From NCBI GenBank assembly GCA_902464405.1, contig CABQJD010000007.1, positions 1 to 64,000 of the forward strand: a stretch of DNA of 64,000 nucleotides. The letters run 5' to 3'. The notes beneath the pieces were generated by a model. The model did not search any database, had not been told where the DNA came from, and was given only the letters and a program-made list of their open reading frames with translations. Both the position numbers and the translations under genes were made by a program. Positions 45,069 through 53,840 of this stretch are shown piece after piece; position 1 is the stretch's first letter; every line of letters begins with the position of its first letter. This DNA comes from an uncultured Actinomycetaceae bacterium (GTDB lineage: Bacteria > Actinomycetota > Actinomycetes > Actinomycetales > Actinomycetaceae).

Positions 45069-47306
45069 ATGAATTTTGAAGAGGGATCTGCAACCCAGCG
45101 TGCACTGCTCGAAGAGCAAGCATTCGTCGAATCAGCGTATACTGCTCTCGATTCCGAAACAGAACATTACGCACAACAGCTTGCAGATGTGCGCGCTCAA
45201 GGAGCAAACGGTACTCCCGCAGCACGCTCAGAACGTGATTCCTTTGCCACACACTACGAAGATAATCTTTTGCGCCTGAGAAACGTAGAAAATACTCTCG
45301 TTTTGGGGCGCCTCGACTATACTGACGCTGCTCAATCCTTCATTCATATCGGACGCATTACCTTACGAGATAGCGAAAAAAACATTCTACTCACCGATTG
45401 GCGAGCACCCCAATCGCAGCCCTTCTATCAAGCAACTGCAGCTCAGCCAGGAAACGTGCGGCGCCGTCGCCATATCCAAACACGATTTCGCACAGTCACT
45501 GGCGTAGAAGATGAACTCCTAACAGCAGACGGAGCCGCAAGCGACACGCTCAATCTCACTGGCGAAGGCGCCCTGATGGCCGCAATGAGCAAGGCACGAG
45601 ACGGCAAAATGGGCGATATCGTCGCCACTATTCAAGCAGAGCAAGATCGCGTAATTCGAGCGCCAGGAAAAGGAATACTAGTAGTTCAGGGCGGACCTGG
45701 CACAGGAAAAACCGCAGTCGCTTTGCACCGCGCCGCCTATCTTCTCTATTCAGAACGTAAACGCCTAGCCAGCTCAGGCGTGCTGCTCATCGGGCCTTCT
45801 ACTCGTTTCTTAGCGTATATCGACCAAGTACTCCCCTCTTTGGGAGAATCCAACGTCGTCGCTACCACAATCGCCGAGCTTCTTCCTGGCGTGACGCCGA
45901 CTCTGAAAGAATCGCGCGAGGTCTGTGATATTAAATCTCGCCTTATCTGGCGCACAATATGCAAACGCTCGATAAAAGCAGTTCTGCAAAAACCACTCAC
46001 CACGCCAGTACATTTTACGATCTCTGGCAAACGCCTCTTTCTCACTCCCGACGATGTTGCAGCAGCTCAAACACGTGCGCGGCAGTCTGGTAAACGGCAC
46101 AACCATGCCCGCACAGTATATGCAACATACCTTGTAGATCTTCTTGCTTCTCGTTTAGCTGCCGCCTTGGAGACGTCACTTCACGAATCGCCGTGGATAG
46201 TTGCCGATATTGCTGAGGATCCAGATGTGCGCCGTGAGGTGAACCGCCATTGGCTCCCTTCGTCACCACAATGGCTGCTTGAACATCTATTCAAATGGCC
46301 TGAACTGCTCGAGCTTATTGCTCCAGAGCTTTCAGAGCACGAACGCTTACTTCTTCGCCGCGAGCGCGCAAGCGGATATTCGATCGCCGATATTGCTATA
46401 CTCGATGAACTCGCCGAGTACCTCGGAGATTTTCCTCCCGATACGCAACGCCGTTTTAATCACGCACATAGCAAAGCAGACACGTTAGAAGATGAGCAGC
46501 AAAGCCAACAGCTCTCGTCTTATGTGGAAGAAACGATGGCAGCAATGGGGCTTGGCGGAGGAATTGTCTCCTCTTCCATGCTCGCACAGCGCGTCAATAA
46601 CTACGGAGCAGATATTTCGCTTGCACAGACCGCTGCAGCCGACAGAACCTGGACCTATGGGCACGTAGTGGTAGACGAAGCTCAGGAGCTCACCCCTATG
46701 CAGTGGGCAATGGTGGCACGGCGCAATCCTGCGCGTTCAATGACGATTGTGGGTGATCTTGACCAACGAGTACATGGAGAACCAGCCAGCACATGGTCAG
46801 ATATCCTTGGAGAGCTTAGTCAGTGGGCGCATGTTGAAGAATTGACGATTTCTTACCGCACACCATCGTCTATTCTAGATCGCGCGGCGCGAGCGATGGC
46901 AGCGCTCGGGGTGGATGTGAGACCCGTGCACGGCGTACGTGACCTGCCAGAGTGCTACTCAAGCACAATCGTCACTTCCGATAACGCGCGCGACACCATA
47001 GCCAGCATCGTAGAGTGCGAGTGCGATATGCTCACTGCAGAATATGGCGAAGGATTGGGCACGCTCGCTGTTATTATGCCCGAAAGCGCTCTCCCTACTA
47101 TTGCCGAGTGGAGTATAACGCGCGACGATTATCAAGTATCATTCGTGACGGCACAAATGGCAAAGGGCTTAGAGTATGATTCTGTGATCGTCTACGAGCC
47201 GCAGCGCATTGCAGACGAAAGCCTCGGCAATCTGTACGTGGCACTCACTCGTGCAACCAAACGTTTGAATGTGCTGAGCACAGAAATGCTACCAGAAGGA
47301 CTGTGA
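45069..47306 (+). CDS. helD: HelD-like superfamily 1 helicase (RNA polymerase recycling factor)
   Basis: This 745-aa UvrD-like ATPase has an N-terminal coiled coil (about residues 5-80), then Walker A GPGTGKTAV at about 209-217 followed by ALHRAAYLLY, and DEAQ in HVVVDEAQELTPMQ with later motifs QMAKGLEYDSVIVYEP and YVALTRATKRL. This order, with the coiled coil first, is that of HelD, which pulls stalled RNA polymerase from DNA. The ATG at 45069 is favoured; an in-frame TTG at 45060 is possible. It is divergent from the PAC2 gene. Confidence 0.88.
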   Translation: MNFEEGSATQRALLEEQAFVESAYTALDSETEHYAQQLADVRAQGANGTPAARSERDSFATHYEDNLLRLRNVENTLVLGRLDYTDAAQSFIHIGRITLRDSEKNILLTDWRAPQSQPFYQATAAQPGNVRRRRHIQTRFRTVTGVEDELLTADGAASDTLNLTGEGALMAAMSKARDGKMGDIVATIQAEQDRVIRAPGKGILVVQGGPGTGKTAVALHRAAYLLYSERKRLASSGVLLIGPSTRFLAYIDQVLPSLGESNVVATTIAELLPGVTPTLKESREVCDIKSRLIWRTICKRSIKAVLQKPLTTPVHFTISGKRLFLTPDDVAAAQTRARQSGKRHNHARTVYATYLVDLLASRLAAALETSLHESPWIVADIAEDPDVRREVNRHWLPSSPQWLLEHLFKWPELLELIAPELSEHERLLLRRERASGYSIADIAILDELAEYLGDFPPDTQRRFNHAHSKADTLEDEQQSQQLSSYVEETMAAMGLGGGIVSSSMLAQRVNNYGADISLAQTAAADRTWTYGHVVVDEAQELTPMQWAMVARRNPARSMTIVGDLDQRVHGEPASTWSDILGELSQWAHVEELTISYRTPSSILDRAARAMAALGVDVRPVHGVRDLPECYSSTIVTSDNARDTIASIVECECDMLTAEYGEGLGTLAVIMPESALPTIAEWSITRDDYQVSFVTAQMAKGLEYDSVIVYEPQRIADESLGNLYVALTRATKRLNVLSTEMLPEGL

Positions 47307-47566
47307 GTTATTTCTTACCCATATTCACACACCAGATTTTCCAGCCTCTTATTGGCTTTCTTACACCAGATTTTCCCGCATTTCAGCCAATTTCCCTGAA
47401 TCTATTCTCATGTGAAGCAAAAAGTGATGCGAGACGTTGCCACTAATCTTCCCAGAATCTCGTACTATAGAGGTGACAATTTCACTACTAGATCGCCTCA
47501 TGCACCGCAGCCCACAGTGGGTATGTGTGCTTGAACCCATCGATCACACGAAGGAGATCTTGGATT

Positions 47567-48766
47567 ATGCCAAAGATTTTGTTGCTCGAAAATCCGCACA
47601 CTATCGCAGATGAAACGTTCCTGCGATATGGATACGAGGTTCAACGCATTTCTGGCGCGCTCGACGAAGATGACCTCATCGCAGCTCTTGCAGACGTCGA
47701 TATGCTCGGTATTCGATCCAAGACGATGGTCACTGAGCGAGTCCTTGAAGCATCACAGCATCTCACAGCAGTTGGCACATTTTCTATTGGCACAAACCAG
47801 ATCGATCTGCACGCGGCAGCCGAACGCGGCATTGCTGTGTTTAATGCACCCTACTCAAATACGCGATCCGTGGTCGAAATGGTGATCGCTGAGATGATTA
47901 TGCTCACCCGAAATATCCCTAGACACGATAAAGAACTGCAGAAGCATTCATGGAAAAAGACTTCTGAAGGGTCGCATGAAGTGCGCGGAAAGACAATCGG
48001 AATTATTGGCTACGGATCTATCGGCACACAGGTCAGCGTAGTTGCTGAAGCGCTCGGCATGAACGTCATCTTCTACGATATCGCCGAAAAACTTGCTATC
48101 GGCAATGCTCGCAGAGTGCACAATTTAGACGAGCTGCTCGAAGAGGCCGATGTCGTCACTCTCCATATCGATGGGCGCGCCTCCAATACAGGATTTTTCT
48201 CGCGAGAGATGTTTGAGAAGATGAAACACGGCGCAATTTTCCTTAATTTAGCGCGGGGTAGCCTCGTAGACGTTGAGGCACTGCGCGAAAAGCTGCTCGA
48301 TGGCTCATTGGAAGGTGCAGGTGTAGACGTCTTCCCCGAAGAGCCGAATAATAATGACGAACCGTTTGATTCACCTCTCCTCGGGATTCCCAACACTGTA
48401 CTTACTCCCCATATCGGCGGTTCGACTCTCGAAGCCCAAGAGAGTATTGGGCAATATGTTTCTGCTAAGCTCATGCACTATGCAGCAATTGGCGCTACCG
48501 AAATGTCTGTCAATATCCCCAATATTACTGTGCCGATGGACGAGCCGCTGCACCGCGTGGCATGGATTCATCACAATACTCCAGGCGCTCTTGCTCGCGT
48601 TAATAATCTTTTCAGCGATGCAGGCATCAACGTCACCTATCAGAGCTTGGCAACAGACGGCGATATGGGCTATATGATTACCGATACGTCATCGCCAATC
48701 ACTGCAGAAGCTATAGCAGAGTTGGAAAAATCAACCGCTCATATTCGTGTGCGAGTGGTGCGATAG
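47567..48766 (+). CDS. serA: D-3-phosphoglycerate dehydrogenase
   Basis: This 399-aa enzyme oxidises 3-phosphoglycerate in the first step of serine synthesis. It has the NAD site GKTIGIIGYGSIGTQ, the catalytic region around LARGSLVDVEALRE and the HIGGSTLEAQESIG motif, and a C-terminal ACT domain (about the last 75 residues) for serine feedback. It lacks the extra intervening domain of the longer 530-aa actinobacterial SerA and belongs to the short type. AAGGAG precedes the ATG at 47567. The 260-bp gap before it must hold the promoter. Confidence 0.94.
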   Translation: MPKILLLENPHTIADETFLRYGYEVQRISGALDEDDLIAALADVDMLGIRSKTMVTERVLEASQHLTAVGTFSIGTNQIDLHAAAERGIAVFNAPYSNTRSVVEMVIAEMIMLTRNIPRHDKELQKHSWKKTSEGSHEVRGKTIGIIGYGSIGTQVSVVAEALGMNVIFYDIAEKLAIGNARRVHNLDELLEEADVVTLHIDGRASNTGFFSREMFEKMKHGAIFLNLARGSLVDVEALREKLLDGSLEGAGVDVFPEEPNNNDEPFDSPLLGIPNTVLTPHIGGSTLEAQESIGQYVSAKLMHYAAIGATEMSVNIPNITVPMDEPLHRVAWIHHNTPGALARVNNLFSDAGINVTYQSLATDGDMGYMITDTSSPITAEAIAELEKSTAHIRVRVVR

Positions 48767-48821
48767 CCTTTGATAGTTGTTCGATAGTCGTTAGAGAGAT
48801 GGAAGCGGAGGAATCTCACGC

Positions 48822-50858
48822 ATGGTCACTATGATGGAACGCGCTCACGAGCAGTATTTGCCCGGTGTCCCAACGGATATTCAAGAAGTGACGACACCCC
48901 TCTCTCACGCCCTCATACAGGCGCATAAAGATTTCCCCGAGCGCGTAGCTATCGATTTTCTCGGCCGTAATTTCACCTACGACGATATTTACAAGCAGGT
49001 GCAACAAGCGGTGACGGCTCTGGCGATGTGCGGGGTACGCCCAGGCGACTGCGTCTCACTTATTCTGCCGAACTGCCCTCAGCATTACGTGGCGTTTTAT
49101 GCGATTCAAGCGCTCGGGGCTATCGCATCTGAACACAATCCTCTTGCACCGCGCGAACAGCTAATTGAACAGCTGGAACGAGTGGGATCCCGGGTTGTGA
49201 TTGCGTGGGAGAAAACGATTGAGACTCTTGCTGCAGGCTCTATTATGGGCTACACGTTTTTGGCGGTAGATCTCACAAAAGCTCTCCCCTCAAAATCGCA
49301 ATTCCTTTTGAAGCTTCCACTTAAAGCAGCTCAAGCACAGCGCGCCAAACTTCGCGGAAAAATTCCTCCAGGCGTTCATTCTTGGGATAACCAGGTTTCA
49401 CATGCCAAACCAATGCATCTCGAATCTATCCCTGATCCAGATCTTGACGATGTGGCTGTGCTGATTCAGACGGGTGGCACTACAGGAACTCCTAAATCAG
49501 TGCAGCTCACCCATAGAAATATTGTTGCAAATGCGACTCAAGTACTCGCGTGGCTGAAGCAGATGAAACGTGCAGAAGAAACCGTCGGCGCTGTGCTCCC
49601 ATTTTTCCATGCTTTTGGTCTGCAACTTTCACTATCTGTGTGCGTAAACCTCGCCGCAACGCAGGTAATGCTCCCGTCATTTGACGTCGATATGTTGCTC
49701 GCTGCCCATAAGCGCCATCCCATCACTTTTTTTGGCGGTGTGCCGCCGATGTTTAAACGGATCTTGGATGCAGTAGATAAACTGCCCGAGCATAAGAAAC
49801 CTCGCTTAGACTCAATCCGTTATAGCATTTCAGGAGCAATGGCTCTCGATCCAGCTCTTGCCGAACGCTGGGAAAAAGCTACTGACGGTTTCCTTATCGA
49901 GGGATATGGCATGACGGAGGCAAGCCCTGTTATCTCTGGTTCTCCGCTTTCTGCACAGAGGCGCCCATCTACTCTTGGTCTGCCCTTCCCTTCAACTGAA
50001 GTAAAAATCGTTAATCCTGAAGACATTTCTGAAGTCTATGGTGAAGGAACTGTGGGAGAGCTTCTTGTACGAGGTCCGCAAGTCTTCACTGGCTACCTCA
50101 ACGATCCAGAAGAAACAGCTCTTGCACTCACCGAAGACGGATTTTTACGTACAGGAGATTTGGCGCGCTGGGATGACGGCTTTCTCGTGATGGCTGACCG
50201 CCGAAAAGAAATGATTATCAACGGCGGTTTTAATATCTATCCTTCAGAAGTAGAAGCAGCGTTGCGCGATATGCCTGGCGTGCGCGATGTAGCTGTTGTC
50301 GGTATGCCAGTTGATTCTAAAACGGAAGCAGTTGTGGCGGCTCTCGTACTAGAGCCGGGAGCTGCAGTTGATCTTGCGAGCGTGCGGGCATGGGCGGAAA
50401 AGAAAATATCGCACTATGCTCTACCAAAATCAATTGCTGTGCTTGACGATCTTCCCCGATCACAGCTCGGTAAAACATTAAGAAAGAACGTAAAAGAAAG
50501 CTTGAGCACGTGGGAGCTTAACCACGGAGAATGGAAAGAAAAACTTTCAGCTGTTCAAGCAGTTGCGGCAAAGCGAGCAGAAATTGTCAGCGATGCCTTG
50601 AAAGGGACGATGGAAGCTCTGAATGAGGCGATCAGCGATACCACCGCAAATCTGAGAGATAAAGTTGAAAACCTCAACGAAGTTCTTGCTGAAACAACGG
50701 AAGCACTCAAAGGAAAATCAAGTGCATCGATTGAGAGCACTGGCGATAAAGATAAAGATATTTTCAGTGAAACTGAAGAGACTCTAAGCACTAGCGAAAT
50801 CAAAGAGCCGTTAGACTCCGATGAAAAAGCTGCCGAGAATTCTAACGACACTTTCTAA
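48822..50858 (+). CDS. fadD: Long-chain fatty-acid--CoA ligase with a C-terminal amphipathic tail
   Basis: This 678-aa acyl-CoA synthetase activates fatty acids through an acyl-adenylate. The AMP-binding motif IQTGGTTGTPKSVQLTHRN, YGMTEASPV, GDLARWDDGFLVMADRRKEMI and the C-terminal lysine region (RSQLGKTLRK) are intact. After the catalytic part comes a tail of about 100 residues with repeating amphipathic helices (MEALNEAISDTTANLRDKVE; LNEVLAETTEALKG) and an acidic end. The family usually stops near 560-600 aa. The tail may associate with membranes or proteins. GGAGG lies 10 bp before the ATG. Confidence 0.93.
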   Translation: MVTMMERAHEQYLPGVPTDIQEVTTPLSHALIQAHKDFPERVAIDFLGRNFTYDDIYKQVQQAVTALAMCGVRPGDCVSLILPNCPQHYVAFYAIQALGAIASEHNPLAPREQLIEQLERVGSRVVIAWEKTIETLAAGSIMGYTFLAVDLTKALPSKSQFLLKLPLKAAQAQRAKLRGKIPPGVHSWDNQVSHAKPMHLESIPDPDLDDVAVLIQTGGTTGTPKSVQLTHRNIVANATQVLAWLKQMKRAEETVGAVLPFFHAFGLQLSLSVCVNLAATQVMLPSFDVDMLLAAHKRHPITFFGGVPPMFKRILDAVDKLPEHKKPRLDSIRYSISGAMALDPALAERWEKATDGFLIEGYGMTEASPVISGSPLSAQRRPSTLGLPFPSTEVKIVNPEDISEVYGEGTVGELLVRGPQVFTGYLNDPEETALALTEDGFLRTGDLARWDDGFLVMADRRKEMIINGGFNIYPSEVEAALRDMPGVRDVAVVGMPVDSKTEAVVAALVLEPGAAVDLASVRAWAEKKISHYALPKSIAVLDDLPRSQLGKTLRKNVKESLSTWELNHGEWKEKLSAVQAVAAKRAEIVSDALKGTMEALNEAISDTTANLRDKVENLNEVLAETTEALKGKSSASIESTGDKDKDIFSETEETLSTSEIKEPLDSDEKAAENSNDTF

Positions 50859-51029
50859 TATCGGTAATATCTGCTCGCGCTAGTATGTGCCTGTAGCTTA
50901 TCTGGCGGAGGTAGTGGGGATAGAAAGTTTTTCACATCTACATATGCGATAACAGCTCAGAGATAGAGGTAAAGAATCTGCCACGCTATATTCCGCCCTT
51001 AGCACAGGTAATACAACGCAGTAAATTTT

Positions 51030-51482
51030 TTATTTCTGATCTGATGCACGAAGCTGACCAATAATATGTTCGAAATCATCAATCGAATCAAAATTGGAAT
51101 AGACTGAGGCGAATCGTAGATAGGCGACTTCATCAAGTTGACGCAACGGCTCAAGAATTGCTTTACCAACTTCGTCTGTTGTAACAACAGACGAGCCCTG
51201 CGAACGAATAGATTCTTCAACTGTCTGCGCAAGTAGCGCAAGCTGATCTGGAGAAATTGGACGACCAGAAGATGCCTTGCGCACACCTTCGATTACCTTA
51301 TCTCTACTGAACGGCTCCATTGCACCCGAACGTTTGGCAATGATGAGCGTCGTTGTTTCGAGTGTAGTAAAACGCCCCTTACACTCTGGGCATTCACGCC
51401 TACGGCGAACAACTTTTCCATCGTCACTAGTACGTGAATCGATAACGCGCGAATCGGGATAACGGCAAAATGGGCAATGCAT
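51030..51482 (-). CDS. nrdR: Transcriptional repressor NrdR
   Basis: This 150-aa repressor of ribonucleotide reductase genes has the N-terminal zinc ribbon (Cys3, Cys6, Cys31, Cys34) and an ATP-cone domain (about residues 46-136) that senses ATP/dATP. Its place beside the divisor gene and lexA is standard in actinobacteria. It converges with fadD. Confidence 0.96.
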   Translation of the reverse strand: MHCPFCRYPDSRVIDSRTSDDGKVVRRRRECPECKGRFTTLETTTLIIAKRSGAMEPFSRDKVIEGVRKASSGRPISPDQLALLAQTVEESIRSQGSSVVTTDEVGKAILEPLRQLDEVAYLRFASVYSNFDSIDDFEHIIGQLRASDQK

Positions 51483-51640
51483 ACCGATAAATTACCGCGA
51501 TTGGGAGCTTCCTTCAAAATTTTCACGAAAATTACTCTAGGCTCACATAATACTATCGATACTATTTCATACGCTGAGATTGATCAATATCGATCAGTAT
51601 ATGTCTACATAAAACAACGACGTGATTCAACGACAGAACA

Positions 51641-52252
51641 TCACATTAACCCCGTGTGGAATGCTGTATTAAGACCAAAAGAAAACATCAGACACATAAG
51701 CCCAACAACGACCCCTCCCATCAAAACCATTTTCATCGCATGAGAGAACAACGGCTCGGCAACGGAATTTCCTGCACTCATTGATGGCATCGATACAGAC
51801 GACTTAGTAGATATCCGATGATGAGTAGAACGCAGAGCACGGCTTGACATTGATGAATGCAGCTCCTCAATACGTGCGGACTTAGATATCTCTGTGATAC
51901 GCTTCTGTGCAATACGCTTCACACTTCGTTTTCTAGAGAAAGCATTTCTTTCAACGCCATGCTGCGCACTGTATTCTTCTCGACTATACATAGGCTGTAA
52001 GATTGCCCGAGCGCCTTTTATGCGATCTGCATGACTCATATGATCTGTATGACGGACAGGGGAAAACCCGTGGGAAAGATCAGGTACAACACGCAGGGAC
52101 GTCTCGACATACGTGCACGGAATATCAGGGCGCACAGTAGATCGAACTTTCACACGATCAGGACGCGCAGAACGAACAGAACCTCCCTGACGGCACTCCT
52201 GCTGCTTCACAGGTAAAAATTCCACAATCTCTTCAATCGGCATAGCACTCAT
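51641..52252 (-). CDS. Probable SOS-induced cell division inhibitor (positional homologue of DivS/Rv2719c)
   Basis: This 203-aa protein has a long, basic, low-complexity N-terminal part and a single membrane helix near the C-terminus (MKMVLMGGVVVGLMCLMFSF, about residues 172-191), with only a few residues after it. It is divergent from lexA, upstream of nrdR, and has three LexA-type boxes before it. In Mycobacterium (Rv2719c) and Corynebacterium (DivS) the gene in this position is an SOS-induced division suppressor with one helix. Those can carry a LysM domain after the helix; none is seen here. Homology is by position and layout, not sequence identity. AAGGAG precedes the ATG. Confidence 0.65.
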   Translation of the reverse strand: MSAMPIEEIVEFLPVKQQECRQGGSVRSARPDRVKVRSTVRPDIPCTYVETSLRVVPDLSHGFSPVRHTDHMSHADRIKGARAILQPMYSREEYSAQHGVERNAFSRKRSVKRIAQKRITEISKSARIEELHSSMSSRALRSTHHRISTKSSVSMPSMSAGNSVAEPLFSHAMKMVLMGGVVVGLMCLMFSFGLNTAFHTGLM

Positions 52253-52268
52253 AATTTCTCCTTACATT

Positions 52269-52360
52269 CGAACACTTGTTCGGTATCTTCTAATAGTACT
52301 ATACACACCACACAAAGAATTGTCTAGAACGTCCGTTCGAAAACACCGAACAAATGTTTG
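52269..52360. promoter_or_regulatory. Three LexA boxes between lexA and its divergent neighbour
   Basis: CGAACACTTGTTCG (52269-52282) is a full CGAAC-N4-GTTCG box; AGAACGTCCGTTCG (52326-52339) has one half-site change; CGAACAAATGTTTG (52347-52360) has one change. The first lies 17 bp before the start of the divergent gene. Together they should control both that gene and lexA. Confidence 0.85.
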
Positions 52361-52552
52361 AACTTTTCTTTTGCAGCGCGTAAACTGCTATTACAAGCTA
52401 ATCAGGCGCTTTGGGTAAATTTTCAGAAAAATTTCTTCTAGAGCATCAACAGTAGAGATCTGTTTGAGATATAGCTTGCACAAAATGGATAGAATTCACT
52501 GAATAGACACGTAGTATTTTGCTACCGCTTGGCATCCAACGAAGGAACTATT

Positions 52553-53422
52553 ATGGCACGATCACTTCCCCTCAATCTCACGGATCGCCAGTTACGAATT
52601 TTAGGAACGATTCGAGAAGGGATTAACGATCGTGGTTTTCCGCCAACCGTACGAGAAATCGCAATAACTGTGGGGCTTTCTTCTCCTTCATCTGTGCAAT
52701 ATCAACTCGACATTCTCGAACAAGCTGGGCTTATTCAGCGTGATGCTCGGCGTTCCCGAACTATTGAAGTAACGGAACGCGGTAATCAGCTCAACTTAGA
52801 AACAGGACGCTTAGAAGAAGCTTCCATCCCTACACACACCTCTCAGCACACACTTCCACGCACTCCTGCACATATCCCCTTACACACCTCTGCCAACACT
52901 TACGCACACACCTCAGACCGTCACTCCCTACCCAGCCCCATCCTCTCTGCAGCAACGTCACCACACATACGATCAGCACCGAATGAATTGCTATCAGATT
53001 CGCTTAATGAAACACAGCACGAAAATCTTTACGAACAGTTTTCTTCCGATACCGTATTCGCTCCACTTGTGGGGACGATTGCTGCTGGTTCCCCAATTCT
53101 TGCAGAACAATGTATTGACGATACGTTCCCGCTGCCTCGACAGCTCACAGGCAGCGGGAAAATGTTTATCCTGCGCGTCAAAGGCGAATCGATGATCGAC
53201 GCCGCAATTTGCGATGGAGATTACGTTGTGATCCGAGAGCAACCAGTTGCGGAGCAAGGAGAAATCGTTGCCGCAATGATTGATGGCGAAGCCACAGTCA
53301 AGGTATTCAGCAAACGAGATGGGCACGTATGGCTGTTGCCATGCAACGATGCATACGAACCGATTTTTGGCGATGATGCCACTATTCTCGGGCGCGTTGT
53401 CTCCGTCTTACGCTCACTCTAA
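52553..53422 (+). CDS. lexA: SOS repressor LexA with an extended linker
   Basis: This 289-aa repressor has an N-terminal winged helix (about residues 8-75; FPPTVREIAITVGLSSPSSV), a linker and a C-terminal latent peptidase. The cleavage site is Ala178-Gly179 in TIAAGSPI, the catalytic serine Ser213 in GESM and the lysine Lys250 in ATVKVF. The linker (about 78-166) is some 60-70 residues longer than usual and is rich in His, Thr, Pro and Ser. GAAGGA precedes the ATG at 52553. LexA boxes lie 190-285 bp upstream. Confidence 0.95.
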   Translation: MARSLPLNLTDRQLRILGTIREGINDRGFPPTVREIAITVGLSSPSSVQYQLDILEQAGLIQRDARRSRTIEVTERGNQLNLETGRLEEASIPTHTSQHTLPRTPAHIPLHTSANTYAHTSDRHSLPSPILSAATSPHIRSAPNELLSDSLNETQHENLYEQFSSDTVFAPLVGTIAAGSPILAEQCIDDTFPLPRQLTGSGKMFILRVKGESMIDAAICDGDYVVIREQPVAEQGEIVAAMIDGEATVKVFSKRDGHVWLLPCNDAYEPIFGDDATILGRVVSVLRSL

Positions 53423-53840
53423 ACAGACGAGGTATGGCAAGCAACAAAGCACATAGTACGAGCAGTAAATATCTTTCTGAGTAGAGTGCCCTCTCCGTTT
53501 AGGCATATACCTATCTAGCTGAATCCTATTCTCTTGGCTAGACCTTACTATCTCCAATCAGCCTATCTATTTCTTAGCAGCCTGCCCTCTTTCTAGCTCT
53601 CTACTTTAGTAAGCTACGCTTTCTTCAGTTCATATACTTTTTCGGCAAACCATATCTTTCCAGACACTATATTCCTAAACTCCCCATGCCCAACTCTGCT
53701 ATTCTCAAACTCTCCCGTGCCCAACTCCAGTTTTCCAAACCATATCTTGCCACCTCGCTCTTCCCAGGAAACTATGCTCGCTTACCTGCGTGTATACATC
53801 CTAGGGCGTCACCTCATTTTCCCAGGAAGGCATTGCATTC
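53423..53840. other. Gene-free pyrimidine-rich tract with short repeats
   Basis: Between the convergent lexA and dinG stops, the plus strand is strongly C/T-rich over about 360 bp. Imperfect repeats occur: TGCCCAACTC appears twice about 28 bp apart near 53690-53720, and AACCATATCTT appears twice. No gene or clear terminator was recognised. Confidence 0.5.
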
